DNA of 64,000 nucleotides from Margaritispora aquatica (taxonomy: Eukaryota; Ascomycota; Leotiomycetes; Helotiales; Discinellaceae): positions 372,001-436,000 of the forward strand of contig VJWN01000017.1 of assembly GCA_007644065.1 (NCBI GenBank). The letters run 5' to 3'. Below are positions 9,557 through 21,660 of this stretch, piece after piece. A program made the translations under genes and the position numbers. Below the pieces are notes generated by a model, which worked only from the letters and a program-made list of their open reading frames with translations, did no database searches and was not told the DNA's origin. Each line of letters opens with the position of its first letter. The stretch's first letter is position 1.

Positions 9557-12500
9557 ATTTGCGGTATTGTTGGTTGAAATTGGACTTTGGGTGATCTTTC
9601 TGGTCCAGAGGAAGTTATGGTTGATGATTGAAGGAAGAGAAGACGAGATGAAGAGTAGAAGAGCTTTGGTGAATGAGGGGAAGGTAACACTCTAGTCCTC
9701 TTTCGATTCCTTTACAGCCTCCTCACTCCTCATGCAACACTCCTCTTCGTCTCCAAGGAAGAAGGCAGGGGCATAGCAAGGAAAGCAAGAAGGCAAAACA
9801 CAGCATGACGAAAGTAACGGAGCTCCTCAATCGCCAATCAGATCTGCACCTGCTCGATTGAACCAACCACAAACAGCTTCGATCGTGAGCTTCAAAGGCA
9901 ACTCTAGGTAACTAGTCCATATTGTGACTAATTCAATGGCTCGTGAAGGCGGCTAGACTGTTCATATCCTGCCATATTGCTGCAAGACTGGCGATACCCG
10001 GTTGGAATCTTGGATTTGATTCGATGAACACTTGATTCAGGTGGTTTGATGAAGACGTCATGATTTGAGGCTGCTGCTCGTTTCCTTTCGTGTTGGGTGT
10101 TGCTTTGTACCACCACCCGAGCCCCCCGGTACAAAGAGGAGAAGGAGGAGACCTTTGATGCAGAGATGCAGAGAAGGAAGGGATGAGCTTGGTTTACTTC
10201 CCATGTGCAATGCTGCCATACTTGCATACTTGCATACTTGCATATTTGCATTCCTACATTCCCCATCGAAAACTCAGAGGAAGCTTGAGTGGGTCTACCC
10301 GCTTGGAAGCTTGAACCAATCTCATCCAGGCGAGCCCATTCTTTTCCCTGGAAAGCTCCAGTTGAACTCCACTCGCATCGACATCAACAACAACCACTCT
10401 CATCACTCAGGTATCATGTCTCCAGCAGCACAATGAATGTCATCACAACCCCAATTGCCCTTTATTCTCCAGCTTCAAAACTCATGTCCGGATTAAGACC
10501 AAACTACCGCAGATTCCCACGATGAAGGGCAGATGTCCTCTTTCACCAGATCGAGCGAGTTGAATAAATGTACAAGGGGTTGCATACGTCGGTGGCAAGT
10601 GGCGTCAGTTCCACAGCACAGGGGTTGAGGGATCCGATTGTGGGGCTGTACGACTTGAAAATCTGGGGAAAACATGGAAATCTTTGGTTTGCCGTCTTTT
10701 GTTCTTTTGTTGGTCTTTTGGCCTTTGCATCGCTCTTTCGAATCACATCATGCCAAGCTCTGACATCACCTGATATGAGAAGTTCTCATCGTGCATTTGC
10801 ATTGGATCCTTTCTTGATGCATCGTTTACATAATCGGTCGTTCTCCATTTCTGTAGGGCATCCAATGTTTCAAAGTATCGTTTATCCCACAGTATTTATG
10901 GTCACTCTTTGAGTTGCCTTGTTTGTTTCCATGTTTTGTGCATGTTTTGATATGCGCCATGTGTAAGATGACGATGAAAGGATCCTTCGTTTCGATGCCC
11001 AAAGTTCTAGGTGGAGAAAGATACCGGTACATGGCTACCTATCCCAAAGTTGGATAAAGTGGTTGTGTGCTTAGACGCAACTGGCTAGACCGGACCATAG
11101 CTCCGTTTGACAATGACAAGTGTCGATCAATCATACCCAGGAATCCAAGATTCGCATCATCGCATTTCTAGTAGCGGAACCTAGACCGCCAAGACTGAGC
11201 GGAGTGGAGATTCGGATACATTGGAAGGAAAACTTGGGAAAGGTGCTAAGGTTGTAGCATGAACGTTTTGATCTCGAGGTTTGGTGAGATATTACGAATG
11301 GATGTTCAATGCTGAGGCCGCAAGTGGAGAAGCGAGGAAGCGAGAAGATGGATGTGATTGGCTCAAGGATGAGAGTTGGGGACGGCAAAGCGTCTGAGTC
11401 ACATGATACTCGCTTCTCGATTCCCGCACTCCGTACCGTTCCCGTTCTGACTCTTTTCCCGGTCGGATAACGGCCCGACATTCTACTTCTCTCGGCTGAC
11501 TGTTTGATTATTCGGCTAGTTCGGTTCAGATTCTCAAGCTTTCTCTTCCAAAACAGCTCTCAGGAAAGGATGCCTAAGCCAACATTCACGGGGCGATAAC
11601 ACTATGATAAGAGAACAATGCTTTTAAATATAGTCATTTCTTCAGGTAGCTGGTAGGTCTTTAAGATCGAATTTGCCTAATTCGTTTTCCATTCTTTACC
11701 AACCACAGACTATAGGTCGCAAAATGTGTTTTGGTTGAATTCTGCGAATATGACATTAGAGACAGGCACGTCTCGCTTTTTCTCTCTATAAAGATATGCT
11801 TGTTTCGATCTTAATTCCAAACTCTAAAGTATCTGGCTTTAGCTTCTTTACCCAGAATCTCTCGCATTATGTATCTCACGTCATTCACACTTGATTTGCG
11901 TCCTATGAATCGAGTGTTTGGTGGATATTAGGGTATGGTATGGTTTCTTTGCAATAGACACACTTCTATCGCTATGAGTAGGGCTCATCCATGTGCAGGT
12001 GTGGTCGTCTATACCGCACAACCCGATCATCATTCATTATTCTGTAAATTTGTTAAACAAATCACAATAGTCGCTGACTTTTGAAGTCAACCTGGCCTAA
12101 GTTGTGCTTAGCTATTTATGATTGCTGGATAAGGTAAAATCTCAGTCTATGGAGTTTTCGGATTCAGAATTCTAAGGTTACTATACGAATTGAATGCAAG
12201 GCACGATTAAAAGATTACCAAATTTCTCCTAATATACCTTCGTACATCACCATCATTAATACTTGAAAGTGACAAACAGACACGGATAGCGCATCAATCT
12301 CACAAGTGGCCTATAAATACAGCAAGGCACTTCTACCAAACAAATATGGTGGTGCAAACAACTACCTGACTAGATTCTAGTAGCTAACACCTGCTTGCTC
12401 GCTACAATCCATAGAGCTCGCAGATTTTACTGCATACAAGCACATTTCATCTTCTGGAGTAGATGAAATAGCTAGCTCGGAATCAATCTGCTCACATGAA

Positions 12501-14024
12501 CCAATTATCATGTTTATACAATGTAAATAACAAATCCTGATATCGATTACAGCTCATTGTACCGCTTTTTTGTTTGTACTGACACTGTTCGTTCGAGGTC
12601 TCTGTCTTGGTAAGATTCCTCCGTATCGGTGAATTCCCTCAGCGTTGATTGTCAGCTCTTTTATTCAATTTCTTTTTTCTCATCTTGTTCCTTCTCCCTA
12701 TTTTCAAGGTATTTGCGTGTTTCTGGTCTAAGTTCAAACCAACCGTACCTGATCTGATTGCTCCCAAGTACTCAAGTGTGCCGTTTAACAAAACACGGCA
12801 CAAAGTACACCACATAATCCTTCTTGAACCTCCTTTAGGCTTTTTTGACTCCTGAGACTTTCTACTGCGTGTGTGGCACCAAGACTTCTAGAGGCTTGGT
12901 AATACAGTGGTTTTATCTGTCGACGTCAACGATTGCATGTTCAAAGCGAGTCAGTAAGCTTTTAGAAGGTAGACATATTGTGGCAACAACAAACAACCAC
13001 TGCGTTGTAAGACGTGATATTATGTTTCCTGTATACAATGTACCTTACAATGCGTATAAAGCACCTACCTACCTTATGTTGCGTGACTTGATACTGCAAT
13101 CTCCACATAAGGTAGCGTACCGTATGAGGCTCATCCGTCTATTTCCTCCCTACCCACCGCTAGGTATCGGCATCATTGCCTCTACGTTCGAATACCGATA
13201 TGATTCGCTAAACTCGCGAAATAATCAGATCAGATCAGATTAGATAGGCAAGCGTATCATACACCTCATTGTGCTTGTTTTCCAACGCCTTGATGCGGGG
13301 ATTTAGCTTTGTGCCTCTACTCTACCCGTGCCTTTATAGATCCACTACAGTGTGATGATGCAAGGAATGAAATCGATATCGTTATGAGCGGGATGAGCAT
13401 GTTTTCATTTGTGTATTCCATGCCTATGATGGACGAGTAATGCGTAGTAGTAGTATACAATAGTCCTATCCTATCCTATCTTGCCCATCCTCTCTATCCC
13501 TGCTCTAAGGTACTCAGCTCATCACTAGCCGTCTTCTCTCTCACTAAGCTAAGCTAAGCTAAGAAAGAGACACAGATAGATTCATGATGCATGACATGCG
13601 ATAGGTGAACGCCAGGCAATGCAAGCTGGCTGAACTGTACCTAGGCCTGCCATATCTTCCTTGCTCCCTCCCTCCTGCTGAATGAGCAGCTTCTTTCGTC
13701 CCTCTATCCATCCATCCATCCTTCGCGCGCGCACGTGTTTTAAATCAAAATACCTCTCTCCAACCCACCGTTCCCCTCCAGTATGCTGTGCATGAGATGC
13801 AATAACCACCCACCCACCCACCCGCGCAATGCAATAAAATCAAACCAAAATCAAAATCAAACTTTTCGGTTCATGCGACACACCTCATTCGTCGGCCGTT
13901 GCTTGTATCCCGGTTTCGGCTCGCCAGTGGTCGATGGAAGTGCGAAGAATCACCGTGACCAAACCACCTACTCTCAACCCGCAACTTCGCTCGCAACTCC
14001 AACGGCACCAACCCCGACTCTAAC
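9557..14024. other. 4.5 kb without a supported gene
   Basis: Only short, unconvincing open frames on both strands occur, none with domain-like composition or splice continuity. The first few hundred bases should contain the rhodopsin promoter (minus strand). Landmarks are an 8-bp tandem repeat CATACTTG at 10217-10248, TACCTACC tracts near 13065, an AAGCT repeat near 13548-13562, and CCAT and CCCA microsatellites near 13700 and 13805. A rapidly evolving or noncoding transcript cannot be excluded. Confidence 0.45.
10217..10248. repeat. 8-bp tandem repeat CATACTTG x4
   Basis: Three exact copies of CATACTTG are followed by CATATTTG. This is a simple repeat in noncoding DNA. Confidence 0.85.
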
Positions 14025-15263
14025 CTAGCCCTCTTTCTCCAACAATCCCATCAACGCGCCCAAAGCCCTCTCGCTTCCCTCAGCGCTCAACACCACTGCA
14101 CCAGCGCGCGCTGTACTCAGATACCCCATCTCACCCTCGCCCTCTGCTTCGCCATCTCCTCCATTCCCCATGCCAATACCACCGCCACCAACCCTCCGCA
14201 TCTCCTCAACCAACTTCCCCGCAACACCACACACGATACCCGTGCTACCCTCTGGCAAACCCGCCAGATCCAGGAAAATAGGCACCAAATCTCCCTCCGT
14301 ATCACCTACTAGCGAGTTCCCAAACAAGAACAGCAAACTCTTGTCGATCAACAGACTTGGTGCATCATCCTGCGCGAGTGTGACCGAAAGAAAGCGCGGC
14401 TGTGTTGAGAGTGCGGAGATGAGTCCCAAGTAGAGCCTGGGGTCGAGGGTGTCGAGGAATGAGCGTCTCTGTGAGGAAGATGTGCCGTTGGAGTTGTAGG
14501 GATAGTTGTCGTCGATAGGTATGATTTCTTTGCCGGAGCACTGCACCAGATGCAGACCGGGCTCAATATACGGCACTACATTCCGCTTGCGCAGCTGCGC
14601 GAACGTCCGGACCTGTAACTCGGCCACGTTACTAGGTGGAGGCGTTGGAGGTGGTTCACCTGTATTGACACTCGGGCCCCGTGAGTGTGTTACTGTCGGC
14701 GCCACGTACGCGGAGTCGTTCTCGGAGAACTCGAATCCCCTAGCGAGCAGTGCCGTACCGACTGTCGCGCGGTCCTTAGCAGGCACGAGGATGAAGTCCG
14801 TGTAGTAGGTCGTGATGAAGAAGATGGGAATTCCGGCCATGGCTAGCGGGGCCGTGAGGTCCATTACGCGCTGGCCGGCTTCCATGCCTGCTGAGGAAAC
14901 GGAGAAGACGTTGTAGGTGTCTTTGGAGATTTGCACTTGTTGTTGTACTGGTGGAGGGAGCATTTCGATGATGGGAAGGAAGACGGAGGAGGCCCAGGTA
15001 CGGTGGCACACGATGGAGCATTCGAGGGGGGTTATGGAGATGTTGAGGAAGCCATGTTGATGTGTCGTTGGCGAGAGGCCGGAGAGAGGTCCTTCGGGTT
15101 CATTTTGAGACGAGGTTGGTCCGCCTGTGGGTAGGAGGACCCGGAGGATGGGTTGGAGGAGCGCGGAGTACAGAGGTAGTGGAATGTGGATGAGGTTGAA
15201 TTGTCCTTCCTGTGGTGGGGAGCCGTTAGTGGACTGCAAGAGGACTGGTTTGATAGAATCCAT
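14025..15263 (-). CDS. CASTOR-like ACT-domain protein
   Basis: This single exon encodes 412 residues; the start is the Met of MDSIKPVLLQ. The frame is open upstream, but that stretch is unlike the family. The order of motifs matches fungal members of the CASTOR/GATS ACT-domain family: IHIPLPLYSALLQPILRVLL at the N-terminus, FLNISITPLECSIVCHR, then AGMEAQVRM-like AGMEAGQRVMDL, AMAGIPIFFITTYYTDFILV and a final GLPEGSTGIVCGVAGKL. Mammalian CASTOR1 binds arginine and regulates GATOR2/TORC1. The role in filamentous fungi is not settled, so amino-acid sensing in the cytosol is an inference from the family. A Gly-rich insertion (GGGGIGMGNGGDGEAEGEGE) sits near the C-terminus and is probably a loop. 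There are no membrane segments. Confidence 0.82.
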   Translation of the reverse strand: MDSIKPVLLQSTNGSPPQEGQFNLIHIPLPLYSALLQPILRVLLPTGGPTSSQNEPEGPLSGLSPTTHQHGFLNISITPLECSIVCHRTWASSVFLPIIEMLPPPVQQQVQISKDTYNVFSVSSAGMEAGQRVMDLTAPLAMAGIPIFFITTYYTDFILVPAKDRATVGTALLARGFEFSENDSAYVAPTVTHSRGPSVNTGEPPPTPPPSNVAELQVRTFAQLRKRNVVPYIEPGLHLVQCSGKEIIPIDDNYPYNSNGTSSSQRRSFLDTLDPRLYLGLISALSTQPRFLSVTLAQDDAPSLLIDKSLLFLFGNSLVGDTEGDLVPIFLDLAGLPEGSTGIVCGVAGKLVEEMRRVGGGGIGMGNGGDGEAEGEGEMGYLSTARAGAVVLSAEGSERALGALMGLLEKEG

Positions 15264-18200
15264 GTTTGGGTTTGAAGGTAAGGGGGATGGGTCCCGTCGT
15301 GCTCGCGTGAGAGCTCGTCGAGACAAAAACAGAGGTTCCAACGATTTTGGCCATTGAGCTCGGAAGAGGAACGACATAATTGTTGTCATAACAGAGATAA
15401 AACAAACATTGCAGCGAGGATGTTCGCCGTCTCTGTTACTGTCATTCAACAGTAGAGCTTTGTCCAAGAGATGCACCAAAGGTATAATAGCGAGACATGA
15501 AGTGTGACGTAGTATGAAGCAGCCTCTTGTCTCGACTGGAGATTTGAGGGTAGGTACTAAGAAAACGAGAGGTAACAATGCGACGCAAGAAGCAAGAAAC
15601 AAACGGTAGAATGAGATGATTTCTTACAATGAAGGATATTTGTGCATTCATATTGGTTTCGGTTTTCGATTTTAAACGAAGGCAGGGTATGTATGCAGCC
15701 TGACCTTTAAAAGACGTAGTGCCTTGCAGCCACCCGATTCCAAAGCAGACCAGATGGGTGATCTGCGTTGTCCAGTCGTAGCTCTAATTCAGCCTACTCC
15801 AGTAACAAACTCAGCTTAGATTGTCTGAGACAAAAGCTGGGGAATCCAATTACCGATATGGAAGGTGTTGGCTTGGGGCGTGGAACACACTGGAGTGGGT
15901 GGCGATTTGCTTTTGCTGAATTCGTATTGGTAGTATTTCCCGTGGTTCTTCTCTGCCTTGGGCTGAGTTGGTGGGAGGAAGTGGGTGGTGGAAGTGGTGG
16001 TGAGGAAGAGGCTGCTCTTGTTGGGGAGAGGATCGATAGGATCTCCTTTCTCATCGGCGGGGTAATCCTGGAGAAGTGGGAGCGAGAAAAGTTGATAGAT
16101 TTTGATGACGATCTATGGGGGTCGTCTCTTCTCAGCTGATCTTCAAGTAAGGTAAAATTCTGGCAATCCCATAAGCACCTCCCCACGCAATACACCAAAC
16201 AAGGCCGCAACACCGCAGCAACCAGGGCTCAAGACACAGCTCTCGCAAGTTCTTCTCGATCCTCCTGTCTCAACTCAACAATTCCGCACGGTCAATGCTT
16301 TTGCTTTCCCAGGATTTCCAGATCGTATTGCCGTTTTCCTGGTGTAATTCAGGGTTTAGGGATGGGGGGTTCGCCGAGCTTCTTATTCTCCCAGAGTCCC
16401 AGGCGGGGATCACGACGGGATTCAGGGTCTTTGTTGTCGAAACTAGCACCAAAACTGTGTGTCCTGCATGAAATATGCAGTGTGGTGCAGATGTGGTGTC
16501 GTCTGGTGCAGCTAAATGGAGAGAATTGGGAGAATGGCGGGCTTTGAAATCAGCCACCGAGTGTGGGGGTCCCAGAAACTCGTTCGTGAATGTTGCTGAT
16601 GCTGCTGATGCTGCTGATGAACGCACGCCCTGATCCCAATGGCGGGGTAGGGGGGTCTGATATTGATATTGATATTGATATTGGTGCGGGATGCGGGATG
16701 TAACCAAGATATAATGTGATATAATATGATGCGATGAGATGGACTATATGGTATGTGGTACGGATAATTTATGCGGGTAGGGATGAGATAAAATACTAAT
16801 TGTAGACTAAATCTTCGCGGGAGGGAGATAAAAGATTAAAACGTTGTGTGATTGAAGCGTAGGTTGGTATTGGTTGTGGGTGAGAAGTAGTGGTAGAGCT
16901 AAGCGGTCCTAGTAGTTCTAGATGCGAACTATGGATCTTTGTTAAAGGAGCTTGACGGCGGGACGGTGGAACGAGGCTTGGCTCTTGAGTCGTGAAAGAC
17001 GGAAAGTGAAAGATGAGTGAGTATGTTGAAAGAAAGAATAAAAAACAAGTAAAACATAAAACAAACCAAGAATCCAAAACTGGAAGCGAAGGATAAAGAC
17101 GTGATACTCGTAGATGGGGGTCATAATCATAACCATCAAAGATGGAGAATAATTTTGGATTGTTCTAGACTTGAGAGAGTGAAAGTGGAAATCCTTGTTA
17201 TGCCCTACAGACAGACGAACAGACAGTAACCCTAACAATATAGTAAGGTAGAAAGAACTTTGCCGAGCGAATATCTACCGAGCCCCCGAACACGTGATCG
17301 GATCGCATAGGGCGGTAGAGTCAATTCTCCAAGTCCAACAAAGCACAACCTCTCGACATCGATGATCCAAAGGTGCCAACAACGGTGGAAATGCATCATC
17401 CAAGCATACCGGTATGACCCGCGGGACCAATGCTAGGTACTATGGGAGATGTGGTTGCGAAGTGGCTATCCATATGTCGTACTCGCTATGCGTTCTGATC
17501 TCTTGGTCACACCAGCGAGTCGAGGTGAGTCGAGTCAAGTTGTGCCCAGCCCGCAAAGTGGGATGCGGACAGCGATAAACATCGCAACGAGCGAACAGTC
17601 TTGCTCCTGGATCTTCCATTGTCCTCGATGAACAGCTCCCTTGCGCATACGTTGTGATCCCGGAGAAATCTCGCTGACGCTGTGCAAGTACATACAGTAC
17701 AGCACAGTACGTAGTTGTGTTGTCAATGCCGTCTTGCATCTCGAGCCATAAATGCAGCAGACGCAAGTGCTTGTCCTAGCTATACATGTACCAGTACCGG
17801 TGCCGCATGCAAGTGCTTGCTTGCTTGTCTCTCATTATATTATTGCAGGTCGATATATACAGTATCGGCCGAACCCGAAATGATATGGATCCATCAAGAG
17901 ATGGGGGTCATACCTACCTCGTCATATCAATTATGTACGCGCTTATATCGAATATCAACCTTGATGTACCGTACCTGGTACCTGAGGTGCTCGCTTGACA
18001 CGTGCAAATAGGTACCGGTAGTTTATTGTCTGGTGTAAAACTGAGATCTGTAGCTAGATACCTTCAACTGCCGCCAGTATAGTGAGGTTGGACTGTCACT
18101 ACAGGACAGGCGTACCATATAATCATGTTGGTGATTGTTTCTTTAAGTTTTGTCTTTTGTAATAAAGGACGAGCAATCGTAATACGACACAATATAATGA

Positions 18201-19990
18201 CAACTCAGAATTATCACCATATAATCTATATTCCTTGAGGTGTTAGTTTCTGTTTCAGTTTCAACACCACTTTGATTTTGCTACAACTTCCCAAATCTAC
18301 ATGTCTTAGATCTTTTTTTCCTACCAAGGATTAAGGATCAAGGATTATAAATCTAGAGGAGCATATATACCTACCCAGTTTTTTTAATTCATGTGAAATA
18401 TTAATACATAACAGTCTTAATTGCGACAAGCATAATACAACTTCCTAGCATCACATTTTGTGCCCTATATCGTCGACACTTGATAGTGGATATCTATCTC
18501 GAGATATCCAACCAAGCGGTGTTCCAAGTCCATACTTTCCTCAAACCCACTTAGCACCCACCCCCCACCACCACGAAACAAGCAATAGAATCCATCAGGC
18601 ACAATATCGATCTTGCCCCCCACGCCCAGACACTCCACTCCACGCCACGATACAGTACATACATGCATAGGTACATACAGAATATGCGGCGTCTACTTGC
18701 ATCTTTCCTTCTTAGACAGGCAACATGGAACCTGTCTTGGTTGTCCTGTCCTCCACTCGGAATATGCCGTCACGTGGCACAGCATATTACCTTACCTAGG
18801 TGCGCATCTCATTTCTGTATGGCGTTTGAAACATAATGTAGGTAGGTAGGTAAATGTACAGTATATACATATACAGTAGGAAGGCTGGCTTCCTAGTGGT
18901 TGAGTGCGCGTCAATACTTAATGCTTTGAAAGCACATACAAGGAAAGTCCTGCCACCTCATCGCACCGCACTGCACCGCACCTCATCTCACACTCACCTC
19001 ACCAAATACCTACCTACCCCTCTACCAAGCCACCGTAGGTCCCTCGATATCCCACAAGGACATCTTACCATGGCGCCCCCGATAGAAGCCATGGTATTCA
19101 CTGCATAACCAGAAACACCCAGCTACATGTGAATGAAGAACCATTTCCCAAGCCCGTCCGTCATAAGGTTGCATTATGGATCGTGTACCTAGCCATGCGT
19201 AGGTAGGAAGGGAGGTATTCTGCACACGATTAAGTACCTATCAAGGTGCTTGGCGCCCAAGCCAACCAGAAGAGGAGCAAGCGAACATCTTACGCCAACA
19301 TTTAGGTTTGTAATTACAGCTCCAGAGGTTTCAAGTGTTAAGGCAGGTACCGTCGGGTAGTTTTACGTGACGATGCTGCTCTGCTTCGGTAGACTGCGAA
19401 AGGAAATTTGCGTTGCGTTTCTTCTTAGCGCGATTGTGTGCTTGTTGGCTGTTGTGCCGTGTCGTGGGTTTTTCTACCTTGTACGTTGGGTTGGTAGAAA
19501 GAACAAAAGAACGAGGAGTTCGTGGAGTATTGATACTTGCTTGACATGGAGATGTAAGGTTTTGCGCATTCATTTCTCACACCTCCATACATACATAGAA
19601 CCAAAGTACTAAGCCGGTAGAGCATTACTATAATTCACATCCGCTAGTCATACCACCTCTCAAAGTGTGGGGGTTTTATGAGTATGAAATCCATGCTTCT
19701 TGTGTTGGGTTGGGAAGGGAGGGACGGGCCGTTTGCGAGTTGGCAGGTACACATATATAGCTGAGTTTCTGGAAATTTGTGGATTTCAGATACGATGCTC
19801 GAGATGCTGTAGTGTGCAGACTTCGCTACTGGTGGGGAGAGAGCCAGGCAGGTGAGGTTGAAGCGAGATTTATATGAATGTACAAGTTAAGCAGCGCTAA
19901 TCAGACAATGATGGAGGCATGGGACGACAAGAGTAATACACTATCATCTTATTAAGTATTATTCTAAATTTGTACGTCTATGCATCATCA
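15264..19990. other. 4.7 kb without a supported gene
   Basis: Short frames of up to about 145 codons occur on both strands, but their composition follows simple repeats or the complement of low-complexity sequence. Landmarks are GCTGCTGAT copies at about 16593-16620, GATATT x4 at 16659-16682, and GTAGGTA/TACCTACC tracts near 18838 and 19008. A 93-codon plus-strand frame starting at 15859 has one possible membrane helix and an acidic tail and is the least poor candidate, but I would not call it a gene. Confidence 0.45.
16659..16682. repeat. GATATT x4 microsatellite
   Basis: Four exact copies of GATATT lie next to a GCTGCTGAT repeat about 40 bp upstream. This is simple sequence in a gene-free stretch. 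Confidence 0.85.
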
Positions 19991-21660
19991 TCAATCTCTC
20001 CTATCTTTACTTCTAGATCTCTCAATCTCAGTCGTTGAGCTCTTCTGGACTTTGATCTCTTTAACCTTCATGTCGAGACCAACACGGAATTTCTTCCCCC
20101 TCCACATGACCGTCGTACCACCATAGCAAGCCCAAGACCAGATAGGCAGGGCAAGGAATTCTCTGCCTAACCAGGCACCCATCCATTCTCTGAACGATCG
20201 CCTGTGGTTTCCAGCTTGTGGTCGTGCAAACGATGGTGTATCGCCGTCTAGCTCGATGGATGCCCCTGAGTGAAGCTTGGCGTAGACAAGCGAATCGACA
20301 GTCATCCATGCTGTTGCAATGCCCAGCCAGAACAAGGCGAATGCCGTCCAAGTATGTGGTGCAGGGGACCACGGCAAAGTTGTGATCGCGAATGAGCCAT
20401 AGGCTGAGCAGAGAAGTGGCTCGACTCCTGGTTCGACGAATGTCGCTAGAGTGACTGTCCACTTACGGACTCTGAGCCATCGCACTCGTCGCGCGATGTA
20501 TTCTCGTACGGACATGCCAGCCATAGGCTGGATAGCAAGGTCTCCGAAAACTAGGCCATGTTTGTAGAACTTCTGGCCAGCTTTCTCGTCTTGTACTTGC
20601 TTCCGCCAAAGAAGATCTCCAATCAAATGGTCTTCGCAGATGTTTTCGGAGAAATAGTCAATTCCGGGGGAATATGTTGAGCCAGACGTGAGATCGTTGA
20701 GATGCGACTTGCGGAACATGTTCGATTTGCCGACGATACATGGGGCTATGGCAACAGTGTTGATAGCAGTATAGAATTTGGCATGCGACGATGCCATGAA
20801 CATCTCCTCCAACCTGCCACCGCCTGTCCGCAGGGCCACATCAAGACTTGACTCTTTCGTGGGTGGGGAAGAGATGTCATAAGCCGAAGAGCTCGTAGAC
20901 GAGACGTGGCCATCTTGGAGAAGTCCCCGACTCTCCTCTTTTGCGCTGGCTCCAACGCTGTCAACCACAAGTGGAAGCTGGTGCACAAATTTATACGGAA
21001 TTGCCCTCTGTCCATCTGCCGAGTATCCGCAAAGCTTGTCGACCATGCGCCCAGCAACACCCTTTCCAACCCAGACATTACAGTCAATAACCCAGATGAT
21101 ATCGCCCTTCGACTCTCGATATCCTCTGCTCATGTTCCGGATTTTCGGATTGGGTCCAAGGTTTCCGCCATTTGCTGTCAGGTTGGGATCCTCTTCCTCA
21201 ACAAAGATCTTCGCATCGAACCGTGGGAAATCTGCCAACAGGCGCTGCAGCACAGGGAAAGCCGGGTCATCTCTGGTAGATACGCAGAAGTAGATGGTCA
21301 GCTTTTCGATCGGATATGTCTGCAGAAATGTGGCAGCGAGGCATTCGTAAAGCTGGGGCTCGAGACCCTTCACCGGACGGAGGATGGTAATATGCGGGAC
21401 ATGGTCGAGCTTTAATGTCGGAGAGACAGCTGGCTTCGGCTTTGAAGAATAATTGCGATATCTGCCACAATTAGCAGAAGCCCACCGTCGAGCTGACAGA
21501 CATACAATTGCGTGAATCCAATAGCTTGCACCAAAATAATGAAAAAGAACCAGATGCCACAAGCCACAGCCACAGATAAAATCAAAGTTGACATCTCATA
21601 GTCCACTGGAACTGCTGCCACTGCAGTGGCCAAGGAACTGGAGGAAGAAGACGTCTTCAT
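19991..21660 (-). CDS. ceramide glucosyltransferase (GT21)
   Basis: Two exons, complement(19991..21461, 21506..21660), encode 541 residues. The 44-bp intron has donor GTATGT, branch GCTAAT and acceptor GCAG, joining GFTQL to YRNYSSK. The enzyme transfers glucose from UDP-glucose to ceramide, making the glucosylceramide that filamentous fungi carry and Saccharomyces lacks. Visible motifs are RPVKGLEP near residue 80, D1 in STRDDP (about 116), D2 in VIDCNVW (178), D3 in ENICEDHLIGD (329) and the product-site RRVRW (376-380). An N-terminal anchor lies at about 25-50 and C-terminal hydrophobic segments follow the catalytic core, as usual for this Golgi/ER membrane enzyme. A Ser-rich insertion (about 225-255) is species-specific. 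The start chosen is the Met of MKTSSSSSS; a second Met (MSTLILSV) is 22 codons on. Confidence 0.93.

Noticed and set aside
12845..13243. 132-codon plus-strand frame
   Set aside because: It lacks an orderly composition or domain, lies in TACCTACC-rich DNA and has no splice partners.
15768..16213. overlapping frames of 123 (+) and 139 (-) codons
   Set aside because: The plus frame has one hydrophobic stretch but no homology signal, and its best ATG gives only 93 codons. The minus frame is Pro/Ser low complexity.
16270..16707. 145-codon minus-strand frame
   Set aside because: Its N-terminus (QYQYQYQ) and Ala/Ser run are translations of the GATATT and GCTGAT microsatellites.
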